The translations under genes were made by a program, and so were the position numbers. From positions 62,001 through 126,000 of the forward strand of contig CAIMVG010000010.1 in NCBI GenBank assembly GCA_903844845.1: a stretch of 64,000 nucleotides of DNA. The letters are read 5' to 3'. Numbering within the stretch: position 1 is the first letter of the stretch; each line of letters opens with the position of its first letter. This DNA comes from an uncultured Dehalococcoidia bacterium. Lineage in GTDB: Bacteria > Chloroflexota > Dehalococcoidia > Dehalococcoidales > UBA1222. Below, piece by piece: positions 23,185 to 32,707 of this stretch. The notes beneath the pieces were generated by a model. It was not told the DNA's origin. It saw nothing but the letters and a program-made list of their open reading frames with translations, and did not search any database.

Positions 23185-25086
23185 ATGATAGACGCAACCT
23201 CCCTGCCGCAAATCATAGAAGCTAACGGCAAAAAATGGCCGAAGCAACCGGCTATGTGCATGAAAAAGTTTGGCATCTGGCGGCGTTATGGATGGGAAGA
23301 ATATTTAAAGAATGTAAAATATTTTTCACTCGGTATGATCAGCCTGGGACTGGTGCCCGGGGACGTTGTCGCAATCATCGGTGATAACGAACCAGAATGG
23401 TTCTGGGGGGAGTTCGCCGTGCAGGCGGCAGGCGGGATCGTCACAGGTATCTTCGTGGACTCGGTACCGTCCGAAGTTGAACATATCGCCACCCACTCCG
23501 GAGCCCGATTCGCCCTCGTAAACGACCAGGAGCAGGTAGATAAATTTCTGGAGTTACAATCCAGGCTGCCAAACATCGAACGCATCATCTACTGGGAAGC
23601 TAAAGGCCTCAAGAACTACGATGAACCCCTGCTTATCTCCTTCAGCGAAGTATTGCAAGCGGGGACTGAGTATGAGCGGAACCACCCCGGTCTATTTGAG
23701 GCCAATATTTCGAAAATAAACCCGGATGACATCGCTTTCATATACTACACTTCCGGTACGACAGGCCTACCCAAAGGGGCACGTTTGAGCCACCGGTCGC
23801 TGATAACCACAGCAGAAGCATTCCTTGACAGGTTCCCGCTAACCGAAGCAGACGACCTGATTTCAAATTTCCCTGCCGCCTGGGTTGGAGACAGTTTCTT
23901 CGCTACGGTTCCCCATCTTCTATCCGGTGCGCGGCTCAACTTTCCCGAAGAACCTGAGACGATAGCGATGGATACGCGGGAGGTCGGCCCCAATTTCGTC
24001 ATTTACGGGCCGCGCCAGTGGGAAAGTCTCGTCAGCGATATCCAGGTCAAGATGTTGGACGCCCACTTTTTTAAGCGTTTTGTTTATAACTTGATTATGC
24101 CTATGGGTTATAAAATGGCAGACATCAAACTGGCGGGCGCCAGACCCAATTTAGGCTGGCGGTTTTTGTATCGCGTGGCGGATATGTTGCTGTTCCACCC
24201 GCTCAAAGACCAGTTGGGACTGAGCCGGGTCCGCTTCGCGGTCACCGGAAGTTCTGTTTTAAGCCTGGATACATTTCGCCTAATCCATGCTATCGGCATC
24301 GAGCTGCGACAGAATTATGCCAGCACCGAGGCCGGTTACATCTCTTCGCATGGTGAAGGTGAAATCCGCTTCGAGAGCGTTGGAAGGCCGGTGCGAGGAA
24401 CCGAGGTGAGACTGATGGATACCGGCGAACTGCTGGTGAGAAGTTCCTCGATGTTTAGCGGCTATCATAAAAACCCTGCAAAAACCGCCGAAACGATGTC
24501 CAACGGATGGTGTAAAACCGGAGATGCGGTGAACATCGACGAGCAGGGGCACATCATCTTCCTGGACCGCCTGGAGCATATGGGTGAACTTGCTTCAGGC
24601 ATCAAATACGCTCCCCAGTATATCGAGAGCCGCCTGCGCTTCAGCCCCTATATCAAGGACGCGATGGTCGTGGGCGGGCGTGAGCGCGATTATGTCTCGG
24701 CTATTATCAACATGGATTTCACCCAGGTCGGCAAATGGGCTGAGCGCAACCGCGTGGCCTACACCACTTTCGTTGATCTTTCTCAAAAGAAAGAGGTGGC
24801 TGACCTTATCCAGAAAGACCTTATCCGGGTCAACCGATTCCTCCCTTCTGTTTCTCGCGCACGGCGTTTCGTTTTACTGCATAAGGAATTCGACCCGGAC
24901 GAGTCGGAACTCACACGGACGCGCAAACTGAGGCGCGAGTTTATGGAAAAACGTTACAAGGAACTCATCGAGAGCATGTATGGTTCGAGCGCCGAGGTCA
25001 AGGTGGAAGCCCCTGTGACATACCGTGACGGCCGGCGCGGTGTTGTAACTACGAGCATCAAGGTAAGGGAGGTGCCGGAAGGCTAA
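23185..25086 (+). CDS. AMP-forming long-chain acyl-CoA synthetase-like protein
   Basis: 633 residues of the ANL superfamily. The P-loop is YYTSGTTGLPKGA (about 188), the adenine-binding region is RQNYASTEAGY, and GWCKTGDAVNID carries the conserved TGD; the C-terminal domain is of FadD15-like long form. It would activate a carboxylic acid to its CoA thioester. Liv-type permease genes abut it directly, so the substrate is probably the acid imported by that transporter. No ribosome-binding site is obvious; it is preceded by an attenuator-like leader. Confidence 0.85.
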   Translation: MIDATSLPQIIEANGKKWPKQPAMCMKKFGIWRRYGWEEYLKNVKYFSLGMISLGLVPGDVVAIIGDNEPEWFWGEFAVQAAGGIVTGIFVDSVPSEVEHIATHSGARFALVNDQEQVDKFLELQSRLPNIERIIYWEAKGLKNYDEPLLISFSEVLQAGTEYERNHPGLFEANISKINPDDIAFIYYTSGTTGLPKGARLSHRSLITTAEAFLDRFPLTEADDLISNFPAAWVGDSFFATVPHLLSGARLNFPEEPETIAMDTREVGPNFVIYGPRQWESLVSDIQVKMLDAHFFKRFVYNLIMPMGYKMADIKLAGARPNLGWRFLYRVADMLLFHPLKDQLGLSRVRFAVTGSSVLSLDTFRLIHAIGIELRQNYASTEAGYISSHGEGEIRFESVGRPVRGTEVRLMDTGELLVRSSSMFSGYHKNPAKTAETMSNGWCKTGDAVNIDEQGHIIFLDRLEHMGELASGIKYAPQYIESRLRFSPYIKDAMVVGGRERDYVSAIINMDFTQVGKWAERNRVAYTTFVDLSQKKEVADLIQKDLIRVNRFLPSVSRARRFVLLHKEFDPDESELTRTRKLRREFMEKRYKELIESMYGSSAEVKVEAPVTYRDGRRGVVTTSIKVREVPEG

Positions 25087-25971
25087 ATGTCCATGTTCTT
25101 ACAGTTCACAGTAACCGGAATAGCCGTCGGGCTGGTTTACTCCCTGATCGCGCTCGGGTTCGTCATGGTCTGGAAATCCAGCGGCGTCGCCAATCTTTCC
25201 ATGGGGCAAATGCTGCTGCTCTTTGCCTGGTTCGCATACAGCATGCTGGCCCAAAAAGGGATCCCGATCTGGCTGGCGCTCATCCTGGTGCTCGTTTTTT
25301 CGCTGGCAGTCGGATGGCTTATGGAGAGGGTGATCCTGCGGCCGCTGATAGCACAACCCATACTTTCGCTGATCACGGTCACGCTCGGGGTGTCTTTCGT
25401 GATAACCGGCCTGGTGAGTTTTCTCTGGCCGAAGGGAATAGCTGCGTTGCCCCGCCTTTTCCCTCAGAATCCCGTTCACATCGGAAGCGCCATAGTTTCT
25501 CAGGAGTACTTGTGGGCGGCCGTCATTTCGCTGATGCTTTTTGCACTTCTCTCGCTTTATTTCAAATATAACCGCACAGGTATAGTGATGCGCGCGACGG
25601 CTGATGACCAGAAGGCCGTACAGGCTTGCGGTATAGCTGTGACCAAAATATTCTCCAGGTCATGGATGCTTGCGGGAGCTCTGGCGGCAATAAGCGGGGT
25701 CCTCATGGCCAGCATTGGCGGGATCACGTTCGGCCTGGTGGATACAGGTATGAGGGCTTTTTCGGTAGTTATCCTGGGTGGTTTGGATTCCTTCCTGGGG
25801 GCGATAGTTGCCGGGCCGATCATCGGACTGGCCCAGATGGTGGGCGGCGGGTATTTGACACCTCTCACATGGCCCGGCGTGAACGACGTTATCCCTTTCA
25901 TCATCATCATTATCGTGATGTTCATCAAACCCTTTGGTCTGTTCGGTGAAGAACGCATAGAGAGGATTTAA
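25087..25971 (+). CDS. Branched-chain amino-acid-type ABC transporter permease LivH-like
   Basis: 294 residues with about eight membrane helices. The N-terminal GIAVGLVYSLIALGFVMVWK and the RATADDQKAVQACGI cytoplasmic EAA-type loop are typical of LivH permeases. It begins on the base after the stop of the synthetase gene, indicating tight coupling. In clusters with CoA ligases, such HAAT-family transporters often import aromatic or other carboxylic acids instead of amino acids; that is the inference here. Confidence 0.9.
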   Translation: MSMFLQFTVTGIAVGLVYSLIALGFVMVWKSSGVANLSMGQMLLLFAWFAYSMLAQKGIPIWLALILVLVFSLAVGWLMERVILRPLIAQPILSLITVTLGVSFVITGLVSFLWPKGIAALPRLFPQNPVHIGSAIVSQEYLWAAVISLMLFALLSLYFKYNRTGIVMRATADDQKAVQACGIAVTKIFSRSWMLAGALAAISGVLMASIGGITFGLVDTGMRAFSVVILGGLDSFLGAIVAGPIIGLAQMVGGGYLTPLTWPGVNDVIPFIIIIIVMFIKPFGLFGEERIERI

Positions 25972-25973
25972 GA

Positions 25974-27026
25974 TTGGACCTGCCTACCGGCATACGAAGT
26001 TTCAGTTACGGCGAGGATATGGCTGTATTCCGGACCAAAACCCACTGGTTCTGGTTATTGCTTTTACTGGCTGTATTGTTCAGCATGCCGTTGTTTTTGG
26101 CTAATTATTGGCTCAGCGTCGCCAATCTCATATTTATAACGATCATCGCGGCTACCGGGCTGAATATTCTAACGGGCTACTGCGGCCAGTTATCCATCGG
26201 TCACGCGGGCTTTATGGCGGTAGGCGCCTACACCTCTGTTATCTTGACAACCCGTTTCGGTCTCCCCTTTCCGCTGGTTCTGCTCAGTTCAGGGATAATG
26301 GCAGGGTTGATCGGCATGTTGTTCGGCATATCGTCGCTTAGAATCAAAGGGTTTTACCTGGCTATCAGTACTCTGGCGGCCCAATTTATCATCCTCTGGG
26401 TCATCAGCCACTGGGATAGCGTCACGGGCGGGACCAACGGCCTGCCCGTCCCCCCGGCCAAAGTTTTGGGGTTGGTACTTAAAAGCCAGTCTGATAAATT
26501 TTACCTGATATTGATTGTGACCATTATTATCATCTTCGTAGCCAAAAACCTGAGCCGCACAAAGACCGGGCGTGCATTTGTCGCCATAAGGGATAACGAC
26601 CTGGCTGCCGAGGTGATGGGAGTCAACCCTTTCAGATATAAACTGCTGGCTTTTTTCACAGGATGTTTTTTCGCCGGCATTGCAGGGTCTTTATTCGCTC
26701 ACTGGACCGGCTATATAAACCCTGAGAGTTTTCCGTTTACCAATTCCATCCTTTACATCGGCATGATTATTATCGGCGGGCTGGGTACTACCGTCGGCCC
26801 GATTTTCGGTGTTATCTTCATCCAGCTCCTGGATGTGCTTGTGACGCATGTCTCTCCAACTCTGCAGGCGGCTTTTCCCGGCCTATCGAGCGGTTTTGTA
26901 GTCGGAATAGCTCCGATGCTTTTTGGTGTGACAATCATACTTTTCATCATTTTCGAACCCCGCGGATTGGCCCACCGATGGCAGATTTTCAAGACTTCTT
27001 ACCGGCTCTGGCCCTTTTCATACTAA
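25974..27026 (+). CDS. Branched-chain amino-acid-type ABC transporter permease LivM-like
   Basis: 350 residues with about ten membrane helices, TTG start with AGAGGA seven bases upstream. LivM landmarks are ATGLNILTGYCGQLSIGHAG and the VAIRDNDLAAEVMGVNPFRYKL loop (first part of each shown). It partners LivH in the membrane; the gap between the genes is two bases. Confidence 0.9.
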   Translation: MDLPTGIRSFSYGEDMAVFRTKTHWFWLLLLLAVLFSMPLFLANYWLSVANLIFITIIAATGLNILTGYCGQLSIGHAGFMAVGAYTSVILTTRFGLPFPLVLLSSGIMAGLIGMLFGISSLRIKGFYLAISTLAAQFIILWVISHWDSVTGGTNGLPVPPAKVLGLVLKSQSDKFYLILIVTIIIIFVAKNLSRTKTGRAFVAIRDNDLAAEVMGVNPFRYKLLAFFTGCFFAGIAGSLFAHWTGYINPESFPFTNSILYIGMIIIGGLGTTVGPIFGVIFIQLLDVLVTHVSPTLQAAFPGLSSGFVVGIAPMLFGVTIILFIIFEPRGLAHRWQIFKTSYRLWPFSY

Positions 27027-27112
27027 CTGAACCAGAGGAGGAAGTATGTAAACGGCACCCGGGGTTATCATTATTAAGTTCGAAATTAAGTTCGAAATAA
27101 TAGGAGGAAGAA

Positions 27113-28402
27113 ATGCAACATATGTCGGTAAGCCGGAGAGAATTTCTGAAAGTTGCGGGCGCACTCGGACTTGTTGCAGCCACAGGAGGCAGTCTGCCGC
27201 TGTTCACTGCATGCGGCGCCAAAGTCAAGACGGGACAAACGCTCAAAGTCGGGTCTATGACCCCTTCCACCGGACCGGCAGCGGAAAAGGGCAAACCCGG
27301 CCAGGACGGGCTGCTTGACTGTTTCAATTACATCAATACCGAACTTAAGGGGGTGAATGGCCACCTGATCGAGCCGGTCTGGCGGGACAGCAAGTATGAC
27401 CCGGCCGTGGTCGCCACAATCGTCCCTGAGTTTATGGATGCGGGTTGCTTGATCTTCACGACGCACGCCTCCGCCGAAATGACCGCCGCCATGGCCATAG
27501 CCAATCCGGCTGAGTTCCCCGGAATCTCGACTTTCACTTCCCAAACGCTCTATCATCCGCCCAAGCATATTTATGGCCAGATGCCGGATTATGGTGACGA
27601 CTGGATCGCGTTCGCAAAATATTACCTCGCCAACATCTGGAAGGGCACGGGCAAACCAAGGATGGCGTTGCACCTTTTAAATAACTCAACCGGCAAAGGA
27701 GCGGAATACGGCGCTGATGCGATGGCAGACACTCTCGGGATCCAGATTGTTGCCAATGAGCAGCATACGGCCACAATCACCTCCGCCATAGACAGCCTGA
27801 CCAGAATCAAAGCCCAAAACCCGGATGTCATGTTCATTTCCAGCACTCCTCAACCGACTTCGATTATCCTCAAGGACGCCCATAGCCTGGGCTTGTACCC
27901 GGGGATAACTGTTGGATGCGCTCACGCGAGTTTTACCAGCGCGCTAGTACAGCTCGCGGGTGCGGACGTCTCCGAAGGTGTTTATGGAGTCTATTCGACC
28001 GTGACCTGGACTGACAACGTTCCCGGGATTGCCAAAGCAACCGAGTACTGCAAAAAGTACAACAGCCAGGACTTCGGTAACATGGATTATCTCTCCACGT
28101 GGTCAACCGGCCTGGTGATTGCCCAGATACTGAAGCAGGCTTTGGATAATGTCGGCTACGATGTTCTGGCCAAGGGTGATGTCAATTCCTGGAGAGCGAT
28201 AGAAAAATCAGGGATTCAAAAGCTGAACGGGTATGGTGTCGAGGGGATGACCGCTGAAGTCGGTTATGTGCCAGGGGACCAAAGGCTTTCCAAGTCTCTC
28301 AAAATGTACCGTATCACCGGGGGCAACATCACCTCTATAGGCAACTGGATAGCCGCTCCTTATATCAAATACGAAGATTATTCCTGGTTCCCCAAGTCAT
28401 AA
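27113..28402 (+). CDS. Tat-exported lipoprotein, Liv-type substrate-binding protein
   Basis: 429 residues. The signal peptide has a twin-arginine motif (SRREFLKVAG) and a lipobox-like LFTAC, so it should be exported by Tat and lipidated. The mature part is a periplasmic-binding-protein type I fold (VGSMTPSTGPAAEKGKPGQD, then VPEFMDAGCLIFTTH and VMFISSTPQPTS) of the Leu/Ile/Val-binding superfamily. GGAGG precedes the ATG; a direct repeat AAGTTCGAAAT precedes it. Ligand unknown, expected to be a carboxylic acid or amino acid. Confidence 0.9.
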   Translation: MQHMSVSRREFLKVAGALGLVAATGGSLPLFTACGAKVKTGQTLKVGSMTPSTGPAAEKGKPGQDGLLDCFNYINTELKGVNGHLIEPVWRDSKYDPAVVATIVPEFMDAGCLIFTTHASAEMTAAMAIANPAEFPGISTFTSQTLYHPPKHIYGQMPDYGDDWIAFAKYYLANIWKGTGKPRMALHLLNNSTGKGAEYGADAMADTLGIQIVANEQHTATITSAIDSLTRIKAQNPDVMFISSTPQPTSIILKDAHSLGLYPGITVGCAHASFTSALVQLAGADVSEGVYGVYSTVTWTDNVPGIAKATEYCKKYNSQDFGNMDYLSTWSTGLVIAQILKQALDNVGYDVLAKGDVNSWRAIEKSGIQKLNGYGVEGMTAEVGYVPGDQRLSKSLKMYRITGGNITSIGNWIAAPYIKYEDYSWFPKS

Positions 28403-28412
28403 TGCCTTTGCG

Positions 28413-28443
28413 GGAGCACCGGGAAATGCCCGGTGCTCCTTTA
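28413..28443 (+). terminator. Intercistronic hairpin after binding-protein gene
   Basis: GGAGCACCGGG (28413-28423) pairs with CCCGGTGCTCC (28429-28439), followed by TTTA. The short T tract suggests partial termination or 3'-end protection, favouring higher levels of binding protein than of downstream subunits. Confidence 0.6.
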
Positions 28444-28454
28444 GAGAAGATGTC

Positions 28455-29246
28455 ATGCTCAAGCTCAACAATATAGAGGTCGCCTATCTCAACATCATCC
28501 GCGTACTGCACGGGGTGTCCCTGCAGGTCGAAGACGGCAGCATCGTGGCGCTCCTGGGGGCTAACGGGGCTGGAAAATCCACAACTCTCAAGGCCATCTC
28601 GGGGCTGCTCCACGTCGAAGATGGGGCAGTCACGGATGGCGAGATTGAGTGGAACGGGGCAAAGATACATAAGAAAAACGCCGAAGAGATAGGCAAAATG
28701 GGCATTATCCAGGCTCTCGAAGGCAGGCACGTGTTCGGGCACCTCACTGTCGAAGAGAACTTGATTGTGGGTTCATACAACCGCAAGGACCGCGGCGCTA
28801 TAAAAAGCGATATCGAGATGGTATATGACTATTTCCCCAGACTGAAAGCTCTCCGCCGAAAAATGAGCGGGTATCTTTCCGGGGGCGAACAACAGATGCT
28901 TGTCATCGGGCGGGCGATGGTCGCACAGCCTAAGCTTATGATGCTTGATGAACCTTCGCTCGGGCTGGCGCCTCTGCTCGTGGAAGAGATTTACGAGATA
29001 ATCCGCCGTTTCAATACCGAGCGTAAGGTATCCGTTCTTCTGGTGGAACAGAACGTGAGGGTCGCTTTAGGTATCGCCCATTATGGTTATGTCATGGAGA
29101 ACGGGCGCGTCGTGCTGGATGGGACGGCTGATTTCCTGAAGAATAACGAGGATATCAAGGAGTTTTATCTCGGCCTCTCGGCCGTAGGGGCTCAAAAGAG
29201 CTTCCGCGCCGTCAAGCACTATAAGAGACGGAAAAGGTGGCTGTAA
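28455..29246 (+). CDS. ABC transporter ATP-binding protein LivF-like
   Basis: 263 residues. Walker A GANGAGKST (35-43), signature LSGGEQQM, Walker B LMMLDEPSLGLAP and the H-loop-like region LLVEQNVRVAL are typical of LivF. It energises the LivHM permease together with LivG, which here is encoded on the other strand. The C-terminus is extended and basic (KHYKRRKRWL). Its stop overlaps the next start in TAATG. Confidence 0.9.
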   Translation: MLKLNNIEVAYLNIIRVLHGVSLQVEDGSIVALLGANGAGKSTTLKAISGLLHVEDGAVTDGEIEWNGAKIHKKNAEEIGKMGIIQALEGRHVFGHLTVEENLIVGSYNRKDRGAIKSDIEMVYDYFPRLKALRRKMSGYLSGGEQQMLVIGRAMVAQPKLMMLDEPSLGLAPLLVEEIYEIIRRFNTERKVSVLLVEQNVRVALGIAHYGYVMENGRVVLDGTADFLKNNEDIKEFYLGLSAVGAQKSFRAVKHYKRRKRWL

Positions 29247-30511
29247 TGCAATCGCCCTATTTCGATCATTTTGAGACGATGAGTGAGGAAGCCCGGGCGC
29301 GGCACCAGGCAGCCGGGCTTTTTCAGACAATTCAAAATGCATATGCAAAATCGGTTTCCGCAAGAGAAATAATTGATCGCTCCGGGGTTAAGCCGGGAGA
29401 TGTTAAAACCGTCGCTGATCTGCAAAAACTGCCCATCACACGGAAGAACGACCTTATAGACCTAGAAAAACAAAGGCTCTTCGGCGGTTTTCTGACAGTC
29501 CCGTTTGAGGAAGTGGCACGTATCTTCATATCCCCGGGGCCCATCTATGAGCCCTTGCATGCAGAAAGCATCAAATGGTTTGCAAAATCATTCTGGGCTT
29601 CAGGTTTGCGCAAGGGAGACATTGCGGTCAACACATTCAACTTTCACATGTCCCCGGCCGGGATGTTGTTTCACGAAGCTATCAGGGATTGCGGAGCCAC
29701 TGCGCTGCCCATGGGCACGGGCAACACCGAAATCCTTATACGCGCCATGCTGGACTTAAAAGCCAGCGTTTTTGTCGGCACTCCCAGCCATCTGCTCAGC
29801 GTGATTAAAAAAGCCGAAGAACTGGGGCATCCGTGGGCAGAATTCAACGTAAAGAAGGCATGGTTTACCGGTGAAATGTTGACTGCGTCAATGCGGCACA
29901 CTCTCGAGTCGGTATACGGAATAGATACCTATCAGGCCTATGCAGTGAGCGAGCCCGGCGGGGCATTGGCTTATGAATGCAGTGAGAAAAACGGACTGCA
30001 TTTCATGGACGATTATATTATCGAAATTGTAGATCCGGTCACAGGCAAACAATTCGGAGCGGGTGAAGTCGGGGAGGTCGTTGTCACTCCGATCAACAAC
30101 CCGACCTGGGGGCTCATCCGTTTTGGAACAGGTGACCTGTCCTCATTCGTTGCAGGCGGCTGTCGATGCGGCCGTACCGCGCACCGTCTCACGGGCATAG
30201 CAGGCAGGGTAGGAGACTCGGTCAAGGTACGCGGACAATTCGTGGTAGGCAAGCAGGCGGCTGATATTTTTTCTGGATTTGCCGATATTACCCGGGCTCA
30301 GATCACGGTTGAACGCCCCAACGAGCGCGACGAAATGACTTTTAGATTTGAATTACGACCCGGGGACTGCGATAAAGAGGCCCTTTCCAAAGATATCGCC
30401 AGGAAATTCCAGAACTTGTGTTTGCTGAGGCCCGACAGGATCGAGTATGTGGAGATAGGGACTATCGGGGAGGCTGCGAAAACTGTGGTTGACCTGAGGC
30501 GGTTTGTCTAG
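29246..30511 (+). CDS. PaaK-like phenylacetate-CoA ligase family protein
   Basis: 421 residues of the ANL superfamily, PaaK branch: short N-terminal domain (YFDHFETMS), VADLQKLPITRKNDLI, TFNFHMSPAGMLFH, the AYAVSEPGGALAYEC adenine-binding region and RFGTGDLS. The usual Ser/Gly/Lys P-loop is degenerate at ISPGPIYEP, as in some PaaK relatives. ATG 29246 follows AAGGTGG and overlaps the livF stop; an upstream GTG is less likely. Probably makes a CoA thioester from an aromatic or other carboxylic acid, consistent with the neighbouring transporter. Confidence 0.85.
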   Translation: MQSPYFDHFETMSEEARARHQAAGLFQTIQNAYAKSVSAREIIDRSGVKPGDVKTVADLQKLPITRKNDLIDLEKQRLFGGFLTVPFEEVARIFISPGPIYEPLHAESIKWFAKSFWASGLRKGDIAVNTFNFHMSPAGMLFHEAIRDCGATALPMGTGNTEILIRAMLDLKASVFVGTPSHLLSVIKKAEELGHPWAEFNVKKAWFTGEMLTASMRHTLESVYGIDTYQAYAVSEPGGALAYECSEKNGLHFMDDYIIEIVDPVTGKQFGAGEVGEVVVTPINNPTWGLIRFGTGDLSSFVAGGCRCGRTAHRLTGIAGRVGDSVKVRGQFVVGKQAADIFSGFADITRAQITVERPNERDEMTFRFELRPGDCDKEALSKDIARKFQNLCLLRPDRIEYVEIGTIGEAAKTVVDLRRFV

Positions 30512-30569
30512 CTGATTTTCCCCCGCTGAAAAAGCTGGTGTAACCCGCCGTTAACAACACAACAGCCGT

Positions 30570-31424
30570 CTATTTTCTCTCTCCGAGATAAGCCGAAATA
30601 ACGCCAGGGTTGGCTTTAATTTCAGCAGGTGTGCCCTCGGCGATCTTGCTTCCAAAATCCAGGACAATAATCCGATCAGCCAGGTCCATCACCACTTCCA
30701 TATCGTGCTCGATGAGAACGATGCTTTTGACCCCGTCCCGCAGGACCCGCGTTTCAGAGTAGGTTTCCCCCTGCCCTTCAAAGATGTCCACGATGAAACG
30801 GGCGATGTCCTCTTTTTCCTCGATGTTCATGCCTGCCATAGGTTCATCCAATAGTAAAACATTCGGCTCAAGCGCCAGGGCCCTTCCCAGCTCGACGCGC
30901 TTCCGCATGCCGTACGGCAAGGTGCCTACATTACTTTTACGGATTGGCTCCATCTCCAGGAAGTCGATGATATCCTCAACCGTGCGGCGATGGCAGATCT
31001 CTTCTTTATGCGCCGGGCCAAAATAGAGCGCCCCGGACAGAAAGTTCTGATGCATAAGCACGTGCCGGGCAGCCATCAAGTTGTCGAGAGTGGAGAGCCC
31101 GGTATAAAGCTCAATATTCTGGAAGGTGCGTGCCAGACCGAGTTTGGCGATTGAGTTCGGTCGCTTGCGCGTGATGCGCTGCCCTCGATAAAAAACCTCT
31201 CCCTCCTGGGGATGATAGAAGCCGCTGATGCAATTGAAAAGGCAGGTTTTTCCTGCACCGTTGGGACCGATGACAGCGAGAATCTCATTTTCTCTGACAT
31301 CAATAGTGATATCGGAAAGTGCTTTGACCCCTCCGAAAGAAAGAGATAAGTTTTCTACACGGATAACAGGTTGTCCCCGGGATGAAATACTTCCGGCGGG
31401 TGCGTCCAATTCAACCCTGGGCAC
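30570..31424 (-). CDS. ABC transporter ATP-binding protein LivG-like
   Basis: 284 residues. Walker A GPNGAGKTC (about 53), LivG-type signature LPYGMRKRVELGRAL, Walker B LLLDEPMAGM and IEHDMEVVM with the H-loop His. Compared with usual LivG there is an insertion of about a dozen residues (EGQGETYSETRVLRDGVKS) before the H-loop. It lies convergent to the rest of the transporter cluster instead of within it. It overlaps the small Cys-rich gene upstream by 14 bases. Confidence 0.9.
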   Translation of the reverse strand: MPRVELDAPAGSISSRGQPVIRVENLSLSFGGVKALSDITIDVRENEILAVIGPNGAGKTCLFNCISGFYHPQEGEVFYRGQRITRKRPNSIAKLGLARTFQNIELYTGLSTLDNLMAARHVLMHQNFLSGALYFGPAHKEEICHRRTVEDIIDFLEMEPIRKSNVGTLPYGMRKRVELGRALALEPNVLLLDEPMAGMNIEEKEDIARFIVDIFEGQGETYSETRVLRDGVKSIVLIEHDMEVVMDLADRIIVLDFGSKIAEGTPAEIKANPGVISAYLGERK

Positions 31425-31635
31425 TTTGTTCCTCCGCGTCTAACCTTGCCTTATATTCTGCCATTCGAGAGCATGTGTCGGTTGAACAGGTGACGTTTGA
31501 GGTTTTCTTACTTGTACCCGGTCGTCTCGAAGCTCCGGTGCACTTTACCTTGCCGTCCTTGTAAACCATGAGGGTAACCTCGTCACGACAAATATCGCAA
31601 AAAATAGTGGCGGCAGTTACTTGCCAATCAGGCAT
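31411..31635 (-). CDS. Small Cys-rich protein upstream of livG
   Basis: 74 residues with FCDIC near the N-terminus, then KCTG and CSTDTC, giving five or six cysteines that could form a zinc ribbon. An AGGGGGT site precedes the ATG. Its end overlaps the livG start, suggesting coupling. It has no recognisable family; conservation beside LivG genes elsewhere would test whether it is real. Confidence 0.55.
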   Translation of the reverse strand: MPDWQVTAATIFCDICRDEVTLMVYKDGKVKCTGASRRPGTSKKTSNVTCSTDTCSRMAEYKARLDAEEQSAQG

Positions 31636-31717
31636 GGCGACCCCCTGAATCCACAGAAAGTGGCTAATATTACTCTATCGACAAGTTAAAACACAAGCTG
31701 AAAAAGAAATAGTCCGT

Positions 31718-31772
31718 CTCCCGGATACGACGCCATCGCCCTGGTCTAAAAGCGATGGAAATAATCCGGGAG
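31718..31772. repeat. Nested inverted repeat between divergent units
   Basis: CTCCCGGAT (31718-31726) pairs with ATCCGGGAG (31764-31772) and inside it CCATCGC (31733-31739) pairs with GCGATGG (31752-31758). It could be a structured leader for either the minus-strand unit ending in livG or the plus-strand crcB. It does not match the fluoride riboswitch consensus. Confidence 0.6.
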
Positions 31773-31885
31773 TCAGTTTATACTCAAATATACGTGGATT
31801 TCTCGACCAGCTCCGGCAAGGGTAACAGCATTTCCATTACATCATCAGAAATCATTTTGAGGGCATTTTGCCTGCAGGAGAAAAA

Positions 31886-32275
31886 GTGACGCTGGTATTA
31901 TTAGTTGGAACCGGCGGGTTCCTGGGTTCCATCGCCCGCTATCTGTTGAGCGGATGGGTGCAACGTTTGGTCCAGGATTCTTGGTTCCCTTATGGCACCA
32001 TGACGGTCAACATCGCCGGATGCCTGGTGATTGGTACGATTGCCGGGCTGGCTGAAAGCCGGGGAATACTCTCCCCGAACTCCCGGGCTTTCCTCCTGGT
32101 GGGGGTGCTTGGCGGATTCACAACATTCTCAAGCTTCAGCTACGATACAGTTTCTCTTTTCAATGGAGGCCGGACATTCGCAGCCTTGCTGAATGTCGCA
32201 GTACAGGTATTGCTGGGCATCACGGCCACTCTGTTGAGCTACAACCTGGTGCATAAAATAGGAGGCGCCCAATGA
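31886..32275 (+). CDS. crcB: Fluoride exporter CrcB/Fluc
   Basis: 129 residues and four membrane helices. GFLGSIARYLLSG, PYGTMTVNIAGC (family GTLxVNxxG), and VGVLGGFTTFSSFSYD (family GxLGGxTTFSTF) are the pore motifs of Fluc channels. GTG 31886 is chosen because AGGAG lies five bases upstream; an earlier TTG has none. The stop overlaps the DUF190 gene in ATGA. It exports F- as a dual-topology dimer. Confidence 0.9.
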   Translation: MTLVLLVGTGGFLGSIARYLLSGWVQRLVQDSWFPYGTMTVNIAGCLVIGTIAGLAESRGILSPNSRAFLLVGVLGGFTTFSSFSYDTVSLFNGGRTFAALLNVAVQVLLGITATLLSYNLVHKIGGAQ

Positions 32276-32619
32276 TACTCCCAGAGGAAGGACAACTGCT
32301 GCGGATCTTTATCGGAGAAAGCGATCGGCACGGAGGCCTCCCTCTTTATGAATGGATAGTGCGTGAGGCACGCAGGCGCGGACTGGCCGGCGCCACGGTG
32401 CTCCGAGGTATCGCGGGATTCGGAGCAGGTTCCCGGATCCACACAGCTAATATCCTGCGGATGTCGCTTGACCTTCCTATCATCGTCGAGATAATAGATA
32501 AACCAGAACTTATCGAGGCTTTCCTTCCTGTGGTCGACGGTGTTGTAAAAGAGGGACTCGTCACAACCGAGAAAGCCCACATCAAGCTTTACCGTTCTCT
32601 CAAATCCGAACAGGTATAA
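32272..32619 (+). CDS. DUF190 protein, CrcB partner
   Basis: 115 residues. DUF190 landmarks are LLRIFIGESDRHGGLPLYEW and GLAGATVLRGIAGFG (PII-like fold); the family is often encoded beside crcB. The ATGA overlap with crcB implies coupling. A role as a regulator or partner of fluoride export is plausible but unproven. Confidence 0.9.
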   Translation: MILPEEGQLLRIFIGESDRHGGLPLYEWIVREARRRGLAGATVLRGIAGFGAGSRIHTANILRMSLDLPIIVEIIDKPELIEAFLPVVDGVVKEGLVTTEKAHIKLYRSLKSEQV

Positions 32620-32707
32620 TTCCCAAAACATACATAATAGATGAGCGTATTGTCGTACTCCTCTTGAGTAGGAGGGATTATCAGACTCAAATTCTTTATA
32701 AAGGGTA

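Noticed and set aside
31640-31885. Fluoride riboswitch before crcB
   Set aside because: The expected conserved blocks are not found; only a nested inverted repeat is there.
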